This document shows, piece by piece, positions 49,617 through 62,090 of a DNA stretch of 64,000 nt. The notes under the pieces are model-generated. The model saw only the letters and a program-made list of their open reading frames with translations, was not told where the DNA came from and did no database searches. Each line of letters begins with the position of its first letter. The stretch's first letter is position 1. The position numbers were made by a program, and so were the translations under genes. This DNA is from Diadema setosum (lineage: Eukaryota; Echinodermata; Echinoidea; Diadematoida; Diadematidae), in contig NC_092692.1 of NCBI RefSeq assembly GCF_964275005.1, forward strand, positions 12,386,764-12,450,763, in the 5' to 3' direction.

Positions 49617-49998
49617 AGGGATGGTATAGTTTTTGTTGAGACCTAGTTTTAGGCTCCTATTTTTATTTTATTTTTTTTTTGTAAGATGATGAAAAACTTC
49701 TCATGAAAGAATACTATACCATTCTAAGAGGAATTCAAAGTCTATTTCATGAAAATTGGTTTTGAAATGATTTAGAGATCCGAAAACATGAAAAATTTCT
49801 CAAAAATTGTGTGGGACCTACCTTTATGATAACACCACTCAAAGACATATATCTAATCCATTTCAAAACTGATAAAGTATGGATTCCTCTTAGCATTGTG
49901 ATTGTGATATGCTGTGTGATATTTTTATAAGTTGTTTGTATTTATCTCGCAAAAAATTAAAATCTGGAATTCCCAATCTCAACTATCATTATCATCCC
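49617..49998. mobile_element. TTAA-type inverted-repeat element, copy 4
   Basis: AGGGATGGTATAGTTTTTGT at the left and ATCATCCCT at the right. The flanking TTAA sites are worn (TTCA, TTAT). Shares GAGGAATTCAAAGT and GAAAATTGGTTTTGAAATG with copies 2 and 3. Confidence 0.65.
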
Positions 49999-50696
49999 TT
50001 ATGAATTATATAGCCCATTTGAAAAAGAATGGGAGTTGCAGAGAGAAAGAGAGGGAGAGATAGAGATGGAGAGAGGGAAGGAGAAACAGTTGATGAAAAC
50101 AGTCAAACGCAATCATGAGCTAAATGAAAACTTTAGGAAATTCATTGATAATATGAATATCCCAAAGTGAGGTGTATATGTTCAACTTGAACATTGACAG
50201 GAATTGCCGTCAGTTGCCGGTAGCGCATATAGCGCCATCTGTGGCAGTGAATCGACTACAAGGGCTAGTCAGGCATGTCAGGCAGAAATAAATACAACAA
50301 CTATATAACCTGAGAGATGGCAGCCAATATGAATACATGTGAAGGGCCTTAGAATGTGATATTTCGTTGTTCTGAAGTGTGTGTATCCGCCGCAGGAGTG
50401 GCGAAACACACACGCAAAAAGGGACAGGCCCAACATTTGAAATGATATAATCATTTTGATCCGTCGTCGAGTATAATAATACATAAAACATATCTATACC
50501 GTGTAGTATTGAAATCACTGGTGAACTGCTTTTGGTATTAAACACCATTTCGAAGCTATTTTCTTCTTCTTTTTTTTTTTATCTGGAAACAAAATGGTTA
50601 ACGGATGGTGCGTGAAGAGAAAATTTTATTATGATCCAGTCCTTATTAATGGGGAATTTAATTGCAGTTGAGAGTTATTCTGAAAAGAAGGAATAT

Positions 50697-50697
50697 A

Positions 50698-50749
<52 letters not shown>
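50697..50749. repeat. (TA)n microsatellite
   Basis: About 25 TA units. Confidence 0.9.
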
Positions 50750-50751
<2 letters not shown>

Positions 50752-51887
50752 CTTAGCACAGCAGTGAAAATTTGATCAAAATGGGATGAAAAATAAGGAA
50801 GTTATGACATGTTGAAGTTTCGCTCATTTTCAGGAAACATGTAGGCCTACTCTTCTTGAACAGTCGATATGAATATGCAAATAGCGAAGTGATGATGTCC
50901 CTTTACAACTCGCCATCATCTATTGTTTATACATAAAATTTTGAAATTTCCAGGGGATTTCCTTCAAACGCAATTACGCCCCAGTCTCAAATCCTGATAT
51001 CATAACAAATTATTATCATTCGGTAGTTATTCAAGCATGAACAACATACGAATATCATGCTTTACACTTGGATAACAGAAACATATTGCATTTTTGTCAT
51101 TTTCGTTCACGATTGATGAAATAATGTGACGGGATGACATCATCAGTTCACTCATTTGCATATCGGCTCTTAACTATTTCCCTTCCTGTTCAAAAGACCC
51201 AGTCTTCAATTTGCTGATATTATGTCTTTTAAAAGTGTAATTTCACACAACCTTCAAATTTCTTCTTGTCAACAAGGTAGAAATTCGGACGAATAAAGTA
51301 GAAGTGGTTTCATAAAAATCAGACCAAAAACAAGATATACATAAACCACAGATATGAAATAATTTACACATGCTGTCACGAAGCAGTGACCTTATTAAAG
51401 AATTTCTCCTTAAGCGGCAGACAACTTTCGTATCTTTATCATTTCATGATTGGTATACTATTTTGAACAGGTGTTGCTCTGAGTAGTAATGAAACTATAA
51501 TGCATGGATGAAGCGGCAAGGAAACAATTAAAAGGGAGATTAAAAAAAATAAGATGATTTTCAAAATAAATGCACTGTAATTATGAAGGTGGGGATGTCC
51601 ATTCTGTAAATGATGATAGCCAACACCAACCAATTGCAAAGGGACCTGGAAGAAAAATGGATACTAATATGGTGAACATTCATTTTGTCTAGAAATACAC
51701 CACATTTCCTTGGCGGAGCAAAACAGAGCCTGATTGTGAAGGAACTTGGAGATCTTGTATGCGAGTAAGAAAAGAGTCCCGCGTATCACAGCCTTGCAAA
51801 CCGTGTCACTTCAGTCGGAACTAAATATTGCTACTCGACTCCTCAAGTTGCTGGAACTACTTTGCGAGTGTAGTGTGACATCCAACA

Positions 51888-51900
51888 TGGCTGACAAGAG
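51888..51900 (+). CDS. ATP5MF: ATP5MF exon 1 (start)
   Basis: ATG GCT GAC AAG A followed by donor GTAAGT. Thirteen coding bases give MADK and one base of codon 5. The 5' UTR lies upstream; its start is not visible. Confidence 0.85.
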
Positions 51901-53553
51901 TAAGTATCAAAATTGTACATTCCGTTTTCGCATTACTTCTTTAACGAACTTGTCCAGTCGTTTCACATTTTCAGCAGTACACTACATTATAAACAGTGAA
52001 TTTCACGGATACCGTGAATACTTTTGCAAGATATGCCAAGGATTCTCAGAATAAGACGTAGAAACGCCGCCGCGGCTGGGCCCTTCTCGATCTGGATCGC
52101 GAGCGCTGGCTGCGTAGCGGCTATAGATAGGGACTGCGCCAGCTGCCTGGAGCTAGGCCCTACACAATGTGTAGAGATGGAGGCGGCCGGTGGCGCGGCG
52201 GAGCCGAGTCGGCGGAGGGCAATCGATGATGTCTCGACTGAAGGGCACTGCACTATAAAGCCTTTTACTATTTTAGATTATACACAGGTCTCCTAGACTC
52301 TATTCAGTGTCTGGTGTCTTTAATCTATACAATATTGCATGTTGGCGCTAGTGTACTTTTGCACCAAACATGCACATATTATTCGGGTAACTATCCATCG
52401 CTTGCTCTTACTTATTTTAAAATACTTGCATCTGAGTCTCTGAAGTCGAATAGATGTGAACTTGAAGTTTTACAGTATGCACTTTTAGTAGTTACAGTAC
52501 AAGTGTTGGTAAATCGTTGGAAAATCTTGATCACTTGAAATGCTGCTCTGTACACAAGCACGAGTACGAATGGTTCAATCATTTGGCTGAATGTAGCGAC
52601 ACTGGCCCACTGTGGCTTTTTCTAGACTATGGTGTCATTGAAATGAAAAGTAATTTTTTTTTCTCTCTTTTTCTCGTTCGGCCAAGTCTTGCGTTAGCGG
52701 TTGTAACTCCAAAGTGGTTTGCGGTTGAATGCGTGCGTGAGTGTGTGCTACCACCTATATCTTTCTCTTTCTTCTTTTCTTCTTTCATTTTCATATCAGT
52801 AACTTAGAATCTATCAATCCTAGTAGGGCCTACCATAGTTATGGGTAAACTCTGCCACTTGCTATGCTCCCGCCGGGGGCCAAGTTTACCCACTAGGCCG
52901 AGTTTATCCATAACTACGGTATACCTAAATTTCCCTTTCCTTCCTATCAATCATTTCTTTGTGGTTTTCCTCTTGTCTAACTTTCTCAATTTCCTACCAC
53001 TGTTCTTCCTGCCTACACTCTAATTGTTCTTTGTTTCATTATTGGGTTGTTTTCCCCTCCAACTACAATGGTCTTTCCTTTTTATCCTCTCCATCAATGT
53101 ATTTTATATATTTTTTAATGTGATGTTCTGATGAATCCTATTCTTTATTTCCTTTACAACCTGTATAATTTTTTCTGTCCTTCCTAATCATCTTTGCTGT
53201 CATCCAGTTTTGATTCATCTCTCATTCTACTATTCTACCTAGTGCTTTCCTGTTTTCAATATATAATATATTATATTTCTCTTTGCTTTCCTCTTTTCTT
53301 TTCAGACATATCCATCCCTCCCTTGCTTTACTTTTAAATACAAGTTTCTCTTCTTTCTTTCTTTCCTTCCATTATATTAGTGAACTCTGTTTTGTAAATC
53401 TTTCGTTTAAATTTTTCCATTTTTTTCCTTTCATTTCCTTTTTCCCCTTTACCAAGCATTTTTTTTTTTGAAGGCTTTATTCTTTCACCCTTGTCTTATA
53501 ACCAAATTTTTCACAATCTTCTTTCATGCACACACACACATGTAACTCGCGCG

Positions 53554-53598
<45 letters not shown>

Positions 53599-56500
53599 GC
53601 GGAACACGAACAACCCCAATCAATAGCTCCCGCTACTCGGTAGAAGCTAAGGGAAAGGCAGAAAAAGTAATCTTTTCCAAGATACCATAGAAGAACTTGC
53701 TCCAATCGTTGTGAGATAGCTACATTCAGATCAATTACGGTGCTCGCTGTCATGAACATGCTTTGTACACCGTGCTGCGCTGTCTGCTCCTGTGCACAAT
53801 ACAGTTATCGCAGAGCGAACTTACTGTGATGGACATATTCTGACAAGACGTGTAAAAGTGTCAAAACATTGAAAAATTACTTTTCTACTGGACTTGAATC
53901 TCACTCAGATGCAATTATTTGAGGCTGTTGGATATTAAGAGTGAGTCTGTGCATGGTTGGAGGTCATTTGACAAACATGTGCAAAAGTACACCAGCGTTC
54001 ACTAAATGTTTATTTCGTTACGAAATGTTAAGAGGAAATGACTGATTTCGTAACGAAATAGGCCATGCAACACTTGGTGCCCCATACAAAACTACGGTCT
54101 TTGTCCATGGTTTAAACCATGGACAAAGATTGTACCACCTTTGTGAATTTGGGCCTTTGTGTGCAAAATGTGGGTTTTGTGAGAAAATAAAAATCAAGAA
54201 ACTGCTTCAAGTCCTTCACCACTAGAACTCATGGGGTATAATGACATTGCTTCCTAGTAGTCAAAGATTGAGAATTTGGTGGAGTCAGACTTCAGAAATT
54301 GAATGTAGTGTAAGTAGATACATGTTAAAAGTGTAAGATTTTAATGTTTGAATGAGGAAGTTGTAGGGCACTGTGTCCTTGCAGTCAAGAGTACCATTGC
54401 TATGAACATGTAGCTGTCGGACGCTGTGCAAAGCATGGTGTCTGGACAGGCTAGTCCTATACTGAGAACAATTGTGAGTTGTATTTACTGCACCAGCCAT
54501 CCCCGTCTAGCACAGTGAGCTGCTACAGGTACAGGGGTTGTTACTGCTTGAAGGTTCTACTTCTTGTCCAGTAGATATTTCATTTGTTTATTAATCACTG
54601 CATTTGAAATACACAGTAGTAAATGCATTGGGATGGCAGTGTGAAAGCAGTGTCAAATACAGAGTGGGGTAACATCTTGGTTCTCATTGCTATTATTTTT
54701 TGTTCTTCAGGCATAGCAGAGCTGAGGTTGAGTGAGGTCAGACTTGGTCAGCTGCCAAGATGGCTGGCTACGTGCTCCTTCAGCCCAGCTGGTATTGTGA
54801 GGGCTTTAGGAAGGGGTGAGTATGGTTGATACTTCTGTGTGCACTTCATGCTACTGGCAAGGGCATCAGTACTGTAGGAATGTGACCTTTCCCCTCACAT
54901 TTCCCAGTTGTTGAATAATACATTTAGGATTGTCAATATGGGCAAAGCCAGGTTACCACATCTTACACAATAGGCCTAGATGGCTTCAGTGCACTTAACA
55001 CTACCCCGGTACCAGCTCTGAGTTGCTGAAATCAGTGTATGAATTTTAGGGTTAATTTTCCTAATTACTCTTGCTGGTGTCTGGGATTACCCATATTTAT
55101 TCTTACCTGGCTGCGTTTGGCTTGTTATTCATTCAATAAAAATATAGGGATATATACAGTTGTAAGTCCTAAGAGCTATATTAGACAAAAATTATGCAAA
55201 AATTCAGTCAAGAAACTTTTTCTTATGGGGCACCTGAAAAATTTGCCATGGTGGAAAAATAGAAGCATACAATGCGTGCATGGTACTCTTCGTTTCACTC
55301 TATAATGTTAATTCCTCCAATGTCTGTTGAGCTCCAAACATGTACTGTAAAAGTGTATATTTTCACACGACTAATTTTTCGCGCTTGGCCTGGTAAGAAG
55401 AGTTTTGCGTGTTTTTAATTCCGCGGAATCAAGACATCGACTATGGGAACACGTGGCATGCAAAAATATTCGCATGCTTTTATTTTCGCGTTAGCTTCTG
55501 GTTGCGCGAAATGCGCGAAAATTTCAACACCGCGAAAATTTCCACTTTTACAGTACATTGTATTTGAATCATACAAGTACAAGTTGATGAAGCTTATTTC
55601 CAGGAAGAGCACTCTCAATCTAAGATGATGCGCCCTGCAAGGTTGATAGGAACAATTTTTGCTTTTTTTTTTTCTCCTGCTTGTCTTGAAAAGAATGTGA
55701 AGTCAATGGCAGCTGATAATTACACGAGATTGTGCAGATATTCCATTGACTGATTGGTCTTTATTCCCAGTGTTCTTCAAACTTTTCTGTCCATGATTAC
55801 CAGACTTTGCCACCACTGCACTGTCTTTGAACCTATGCTGTTCATGTTTACAGGCAACTGATAAACAAGTCAGTAACTGCAATAGGTCAAGCAACAGTGC
55901 TAAATGAATACTGCAAACATTCCTTGGCAGAGGTTATGCCATCTCGCTATCTGCTGAATGCTACAGTTACATGTTATGGTTCAGGATGTCACAGTAAAAT
56001 ATTTTTTGTTCGTGTGATTTTGCAATCAGACCCCTGTTACCGTAAAATATTTCTTGGTTTGTGTGATATTGCAATCAGACATTTGTGCTATGCAGTCAAG
56101 AATCATACTTAAACACTGCATGCAGTTTTCCCAAGCAAGAAGGCCTTTAGATCCTCAGCCCCCCCCCCCCCCCCCAAAAAAAAAGTATTCATCTCTTACA
56201 GCAGGAAACTGAAGCACTTTGTTTAGAAGTACTGTATGATAAGAGAAATACAGTGAAGTTATGGAAATTCATTGGACATAGAATAGATATCGTCAACTGA
56301 GTATGATTGTATATGGCTTTGATGGGGAGTTCATGAGTGAAACATTGTTTGTGTTCTCAGGTCGCCAGAGGTACTACAACAAGTATGTCAATGTAGTGCG
56401 TGGCAATATCGCTCCTGTTGGCCAGTTCGTAGCATTGTTCCTCATTCTCAACTACACATGGCGCTACAAGAATGAAAGTAAGTGGGATGTAGGTAGTTGT

Positions 56501-57151
56501 GCAAAGTTTGTTTTTTTTTACATTTTAAAAAAAAAATCCAGTCTATCAGTGCTGAAGGAGTCTCCCTGTGCTCTGTTACTTCTTTGATCAAAGCAGTCTG
56601 ACCTGAATTTAATCAAGTTTTAAGAGAGGTGTGATGTAATGTAGCTCATTGCCTAGCACATGGAGCAAGAGGCATCTTGAATTTTTGAAGGAAAAGGTAA
56701 TACAAGATAGAGAAATGCGTAATATGCATGTTCAATGTATCATATATTGTATTACAGACCTGTGTACCACTTAATCCACAAGATTTAAGAATGAGATGTC
56801 TGTCATGGCACTGATATTACGGTACTCAGTGTTAAGTTTCTTTTTGTGAACGTAAGAGGTTTGATCCATCTTGTTATCTGTTGAAATTTAAAATAGATAT
56901 TGGTATTTTCATTTCCTATCATCACAGAAAAAGATGGTGTTGCAAGCTACAAATGACAATACATGTATTTGTGTTGATTGTTACTAATGCATACATTTTT
57001 TGTTTGTTTCTTTCAACAGAATTTTCTAACATTATAGTGACAGGGTTATCAGGAAATTGACTATTATCCTTCTCGTGAAAATAATGTGATTATTGATTTT
57101 GTTGTTACTTTCTCCACAGAACAACATCGGATCAGGAAGCACCACTGGTGA
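51888..57151 (+). CDS. ATP5MF: ATP synthase membrane subunit f (ATP5MF), four exons
   Basis: Exons 51888-51900, 54711-54815, 56361-56477 and 57120-57151 join in phase to 267 nt (88 aa; human 94 aa). The protein is subunit f of the mitochondrial F1Fo ATP synthase, a small single-span inner-membrane subunit of the Fo peripheral region. Matches recalled from human: SEVRLGQLPRWL (human LEVKLGELPSWI), CSFSPAGIVRALGRG (human RDFSPSGIFGAFQRG), RYYNKYVNVVRGNI (human RYYNKYINVKKGSI), and the basic tail IRKHHW (human LRKYH). The membrane segment is about residues 60-76. AATAAA signals occur at 57473 and 57721. The gene is divergent from CCDC33 and convergent with TEPSIN. Confidence 0.95.
52060..52240. 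other. CpG-rich segment in ATP5MF intron 1
   Basis: GC-rich with many CG dinucleotides, about 160 bases after the first exon. It could be the downstream part of the ATP5MF promoter island or an inserted repeat. Open frames here show no known domain. Confidence 0.4.
52831..52923. repeat. Hairpin, TACCATAGTTATGGGTAAAC
   Basis: Left arm TACCATAGTTATGGGTAAAC, right arm GTTTATCCATAACTACGGTA, loop about 50 nt. ATP5MF intron 1. Confidence 0.65.
53548..53601. repeat. (CG)n(CA)n microsatellite
   Basis: CGCGCGCGCGCG followed by about 15 CA units and CGCGCG, a potential Z-DNA former. Confidence 0.9.
54011..54128. repeat. Two palindromes, one perfect (30 bp)
   Basis: TATTTCGTTACGAAAT with its complement across 50 bp (54011-54060), then CTTTGTCCATGGTTT joined directly to its complement (54099-54128), a perfect 30-bp palindrome. 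Confidence 0.8.
54711..54815 (+). CDS. ATP5MF: ATP5MF exon 2
   Basis: Acceptor TTGTTCTTCAG, donor AGGG|GTGAGT, phase 1/1. Encodes the conserved N-terminal matrix part with LGQLPRW and FSPAGI. Confidence 0.95.
55345..55553. mobile_element. TA-flanked MITE, CTGTAAAAGTG ends
   Basis: 209 bp. Ends CTGTAAAAGTGTATATTTTC and GAAAATTTCCACTTTTACAG, TA both sides. The interior is full of CGCGAAA and its inverse. ATP5MF intron 2. Confidence 0.8.
55990..56095. repeat. 52-bp tandem duplication
   Basis: AGTAAAATATTTTTTGTTCG and CGTAAAATATTTCTTGGTTT head two copies that both reach TTGCAATCAGAC. Confidence 0.75.
56361..56477 (+). CDS. ATP5MF: ATP5MF exon 3, membrane segment
   Basis: Acceptor GTTCTCAG, donor GAAA|GTAAGT, phase 1/1. 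Encodes RYYNKYVNVV and the single membrane helix (about 17 hydrophobic residues). Confidence 0.96.
57120..57151 (+). CDS. ATP5MF: ATP5MF exon 4 (stop)
   Basis: Acceptor TCTCCACAG. Encodes KQHRIRKHHW then TGA at 57149-57151, the usual short basic C-terminus of subunit f. Confidence 0.93.
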
Positions 57152-57479
57152 TGACTGTGTCTTGTAGATGACCTTTAGCACTATCTTCCCGTAACACCTT
57201 CATCCTCTGGGAACAACAGTTTGGATCAAGAGTCCACTAAAAAAAAAAGATAGACTGTGAAACATAGACCTCAAAATTTCTTCAGTGTAGCGGATATGCA
57301 GAAATTCTCCAAAACACAAGAACACATCCATGGAACTGCAGGCAGAGGATGGAAAACATATGATATGTTTAATCTCCAGTCTGCAGTTTCCCCAGCGAGT
57401 CATTTCGTTACACTCTTGAAAAAGGGATGTTCTGGAAATGGAAAATTAAACCACAATTTATGACCTGAAGAGAATAAAT

Positions 57480-60400
57480 GAACATTGTCAGACCATGGCT
57501 GTTCATGAAATGCCATGTTGAAGTTTGTATATTACTACTGTGTTTAAACAGAGGAAGCTATATAAATTAAAATTTGAGAAATTTTGCCGGACATTTGTGT
57601 ACCTATGCTTCTTCGTTTGTATCTGACGGTGGCCCATTTAAGTCTGGAAGTAAAGAATAGATATAAGTTTTACAGATGTCATTGTAATGCAAGTTACTCG
57701 TGCAATACCAGTGATTGGGAAATAAATCCTCTTAAGAGTTGAGAGAGAGAGAGAGAGGGAGAGGGGAAGGGAGAGAGGATCAAGCAGAAGCCTTGTTTAT
57801 TTTTAATGCTGTGGCCTTGGAGTATGCCAGAAACATTATGTCCCCCAAAAAATTACAATCAGATTTTCGCATTGATAAAACCCAATATAATTAAACTGTC
57901 TAAATGCTACTTCCAAGGTCTTAAAATATAACATCTTAGCTCTATTTTGCAGAATACCCCATTCAATTTGGTTAAGCGGTCACAGAGAAATGTAGATTGT
58001 TATAAAGCATGTCATGAGTCTGATTCTTCCAAGTTGAGCACTTCGATACTCTTGTGTGTGAAAACAATAGACAAAACTTGGAGGGAAGAGATTCCTGACA
58101 TGCTCTACAAAATTCCTCATTTCTCTTTGACCACTGAAGCAAAGCGAATGGGGTTTTCTTTAAGATGTGGGCAATGAGTTATAGTTTCATACCCTGACTT
58201 TGTACGTAGATTGATTCACTATTTTTAACGATATCATTGCGGAGCTCCTATTGTAATTTTTTTTTTTTTGACATACGGTACAAGTCATGCAATACAATGT
58301 ACTACAGTTTGATGAATCATAACAGAAATTACAAGGAAAATGTCATTGCCGCATGCTCATTCAGTGCAAATTGCAGAGATCTGTGGGCTTGTAAATGGGT
58401 GTGTGTGTGTGTGTGTGTGTGAGAAATGAGTGAGTTCCATTCTTTTGGAATTTGTCTTTAACAACTGTACGACATACGCCACTGCAGTCACACATCCAGT
58501 TTCATTCAAATTTCCATGCTGTGCTTGCTCAGGGTACCATTCCCCATCATACTTTTAAAGTTCCCTTTGACTTCCAGGGGCAGAAATTATGTTAAGGGAG
58601 AAATACGATGCACTGTATTTTAGGAGCACAAATAGAAAATGGTCATTGTAGAACTGAATATTGAAACTACATAACACAGACTAAAGAATACCACACAAAG
58701 TAACAAGATCCAGGTACAGTACTCATTTTTTTTTTTTCAGATGCTAATAAAATAAAAATATTTTTGTGAACATAGCAAATGCAGCCGTTAATGTCCAGCC
58801 TTCAACAAAGAGGCAGGGATAACTCTATATGACACAAGGGCAAGTCATATTGGCCTTTGTAACATCTGCTCATGCACCAACATTTACAGTAAGTTAATTT
58901 TGTGAGCTTTATGATGACCAGCATATTTTCACTTGCATAGAGCAAAGCTAACTGTTACCCTTTTTGATCCAGCTGAAAGAACATTTCACAACATGCAGAA
59001 CACTGAACCAGTCCCTATTTCATTATGGTTATGGTTTATGCGATCATGATAACCTTAGAATAAAGAGAGCTTGTGTACTGCTAGTACAGTTTCTTGATAC
59101 TTGACTTCCAAGTGATGTACCAAGAGGCATTATTGCAGGATAAAACAAACACAATGTATGTCCCAAATTGTGGAATATGGTACATGTAGTTTGTTATGAG
59201 TACTCATGTGGGTAGTACACTGCAACTTGGCCACTTGAAATACAGTCAATAAGTCAAATAATCATCGAAGTTGAAGGTCTTTTCAAGTCCTCTTCTTTTT
59301 ATATTCTATTTATTTTAATCCCTCATAAGTCAAATCTTCTCTAAGTCAAAGCTACTAGCATTCATTCAGTCCACCCATGTACAGTGGAACCTCACACAAT
59401 GACATAAAAACCATAACAATTACCTTGTTATATGTACATGTATTAGGTTTCTCATTGTATCAAGATACACAAACAGCAACAACAAAGAAATATGAAAGGG
59501 TTTGGACATGCATGCAAAGTCACATTGTTCTTTATATGAGGGCTTTGCCATTGCCAATCTCTTTATAAAGATTCCACTACTCTGATAAACAGAAAGTGTT
59601 CACCACGTACCAACATTTCACAAGCCGATGGGCAAAATGTAAGAAGAAATCAATGTCTACCTGAAACTGTTGAACCTGTAATGCAGCCAAACCACAGGAC
59701 ATTGTGAAGACAGTCATAACCACACAGAAGGATTTGGCCAAAATGGACACTAAACTCGAGGACACTGATAAGGCCAGAACGCTGTGCTAATCAGGTGAGC
59801 AGTGCCACCACCTAAACTAGTTCACAGCTTAATGCTAGAGCAAAGAGAGCTGCCAAGGCTGCAGAGGTTGCAGCACTCAAGGCTGTTGTGGCCAACAGGA
59901 TCTCCACTATATCCATGAGGGCTCTGAATATGGGCAGTGGAGATATGTCAACTTGGAAAATAAATCCAACTGATGGTGTGTCCCATGGTTTACCATCAGA
60001 CAAGCTTGACAGAAAATGGCTTTTAGGAAAGGACTTGCCTCCCTCTGGTCTGATGAAACCGAGTGGATCACTGCACCTGCTGATCTGAAGGAGTTGATAT
60101 CTGACGAGCAAGAAGTAAAAACGACTACAGGAAATGCTAGTACACTCAATACCATGTCCTGTCAGGTGAATGCAATATAAAACGGAAAGGATTTAGAGAA
60201 GTCCCTGCTCGGCCCAATTCATGTGGACCGAGGATTGCCAGCAACCTGGCTACTGCCTCAATACTTGCATACCCAGACTTTGGTAAAACATTAAATTCAT
60301 CCTCGAAATACAGTAGATGCTCTCTGGATGGATCACGAGCTATTCTTGCCCATAACTTAACAGTCAAACGAGGGTAATAGCCTATGAAAGCAGAAGTCTT

Positions 60401-62090
60401 TGACAAGGAGAATCACAGTAGCCTGCTCACAAAGCAGAGCTCAAGGCCCTGCACCTGGCAGTAACAGTTTGGGTTAAGTTAAAGAATTGTGTTTATGACC
60501 CAACAGGTAGTGGCTGTAACAGACAGCAATTCCCTTATGTACATCCTGAAATCAGGAAAGCTTGAAACTCATGGCCAATAAAATATCAATGTCTTTCCTT
60601 ACACACACACACTTTGAAATTATTTCAGTGAAATGAGAATGATACCGTGCATTTTGAACAATGATACCTACAACAAAAATTATGCAGCGCATCTACTTGA
60701 TGATACAATGCATCTCTTTTAGAGACACCCTACCAAATGGAACTTGAAACTTGTTGTTTTTAATAAGTGGACCACGATGTGATAATACTGGTGTTTCATG
60801 ACTCATGCAAGCACTGTATTTGTGACCTCAAAACTGTCCACTTTTATGCTTGGATAATTATAAGCAGAATAGATGCACTGTCCTTCTCATTTATAATCGC
60901 TACTGTCATGGTCACGATTCACCCCCAGGACCAGAACTCCTAGCACACAAACCAATAGATCATGATATTTTCCTATGAAATCCTCAACCATTTCTAATGG
61001 TGTGGGTATTGCTGTCGTTTATAGAGGAGATCGGCAGACAAACACATGTAAGTCTTATTGCAGCTACATGTTGTGTGGGAGAGAGAAAAATCTGCATTAA
61101 TCTTTAACATGCAATTTCTCTCTTGCACCCTTAGTCAGGGGGGAATTTGCATGCCCTGGTAATGAAGCCTGCATTGCAGATACAGCACTTACCTAGTATA
61201 CCCTGCTGGTACAGTACTTTAAAAGATGATTTGTAATATGTATATTTTGACAAGGCTGGTCGCTCTTCTTTTTATTTCTATTTTGTGTTCAGCTTCCCTT
61301 TATGAAAATGTGAGAAACTGGATTGTCAAAAACTACTTCTTCCTGAGATGGTAAAATCCATTTTGGTATATCAGGCAGCAAACACTTCAAATTGTCCATT
61401 CCTCAAGAACATTCATACATTTTAGAAACTTATCTGTTACTAAAACAGATTGAAATAAAATCGAAATGGCCAAACTCAAACAAAAGAGCCCCAATTGAAA
61501 ACCAAACAAAGACAATAGTCTCCCAGAGGAAAGGTGCCCAAATGGTGCAATTTAGTGCATTTTTGTTTGTGTTATCTTTTTCTTTTTTCTTTTTGAGGGG
61601 GTTAATATTGACAGATTTTACAAATTTTGACGATCGGTAAACTTGCATATACTTTTATGATCATTAAGTATAGATACACACACTTACAATTTACAGGCAA
61701 CGGGAACAAGCCTTGAGTATTAACCAGAAATAAAAGGAAATCAAGATTTCATTTCTCATTGTTCAATGAGTATTTGACAAACATTGGCACATTTTCATTC
61801 AGTATCACATGCAACCTTAAGCCGAAGTTGGTGAAAACTATAAGGGAACAAAAGAGGATGGGTTTCTACCTTGCAGAAGAAAACCATGCACCCCTTACTT
61901 GGAATGCAAACTGCATACAATGAAATCAAATACATCACTATTTCAATGTCTTAAAATACACCATGCACTTTTCCCCCTTTTTAATCACAAAAGGGTACTG
62001 AGAGAGCATACTTTTGCACAGACAAATTTTTCTGTCGAGTATAGAGATTGCACATCCCATCAAAACACATTTCGGGAAGAACTCGTCATT
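57480..62090. other. Intergenic region between ATP5MF and TEPSIN
   Basis: Convergent gene ends. No host gene recognised. Contains a GA-rich tract (57741-57777), (GT)n at 58399-58421 and a decayed Ty3/gypsy fragment. The stretch 58.5-59.55 kb shows nothing recognisable. Confidence 0.5.
60225..60580 (+). mobile_element. Fossil Ty3/gypsy pol fragment (RT end and RNase H)
   Basis: Peptide traces such as ASILAYPDFGKT and, further on, VAVTDSNSLMYIL and GKLETHGQ match the RT C-terminus and RNase H region of Ty3/gypsy retrotransposons. It is broken in several places, lacks visible LTRs, and looks old. Sequence from 59.58 to 60.2 kb also has a coding-like look and may be part of the same fossil, but was not recognised. 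Confidence 0.6.

Larger units (their letters stand above)
47931..51700. other. Intergenic region between CCDC33 and ATP5MF
   Basis: No gene recognised. It contains the listed microsatellites, a 5-bp-TSD MITE and a TTAA-type element. The stretch 50.75 to 51.7 kb shows nothing recognisable. Confidence 0.55.

Noticed and set aside
52024-52296. 90-aa plus-strand frame, Ala/Arg-rich
   Set aside because: Lies in the CpG-rich part of ATP5MF intron 1. Open because of GC content; no known domain.
57947-58177. 76-aa plus-strand frame
   Set aside because: Lies downstream of the ATP5MF poly(A) signals. No recognised similarity; kept as unexplained and not called as a gene.
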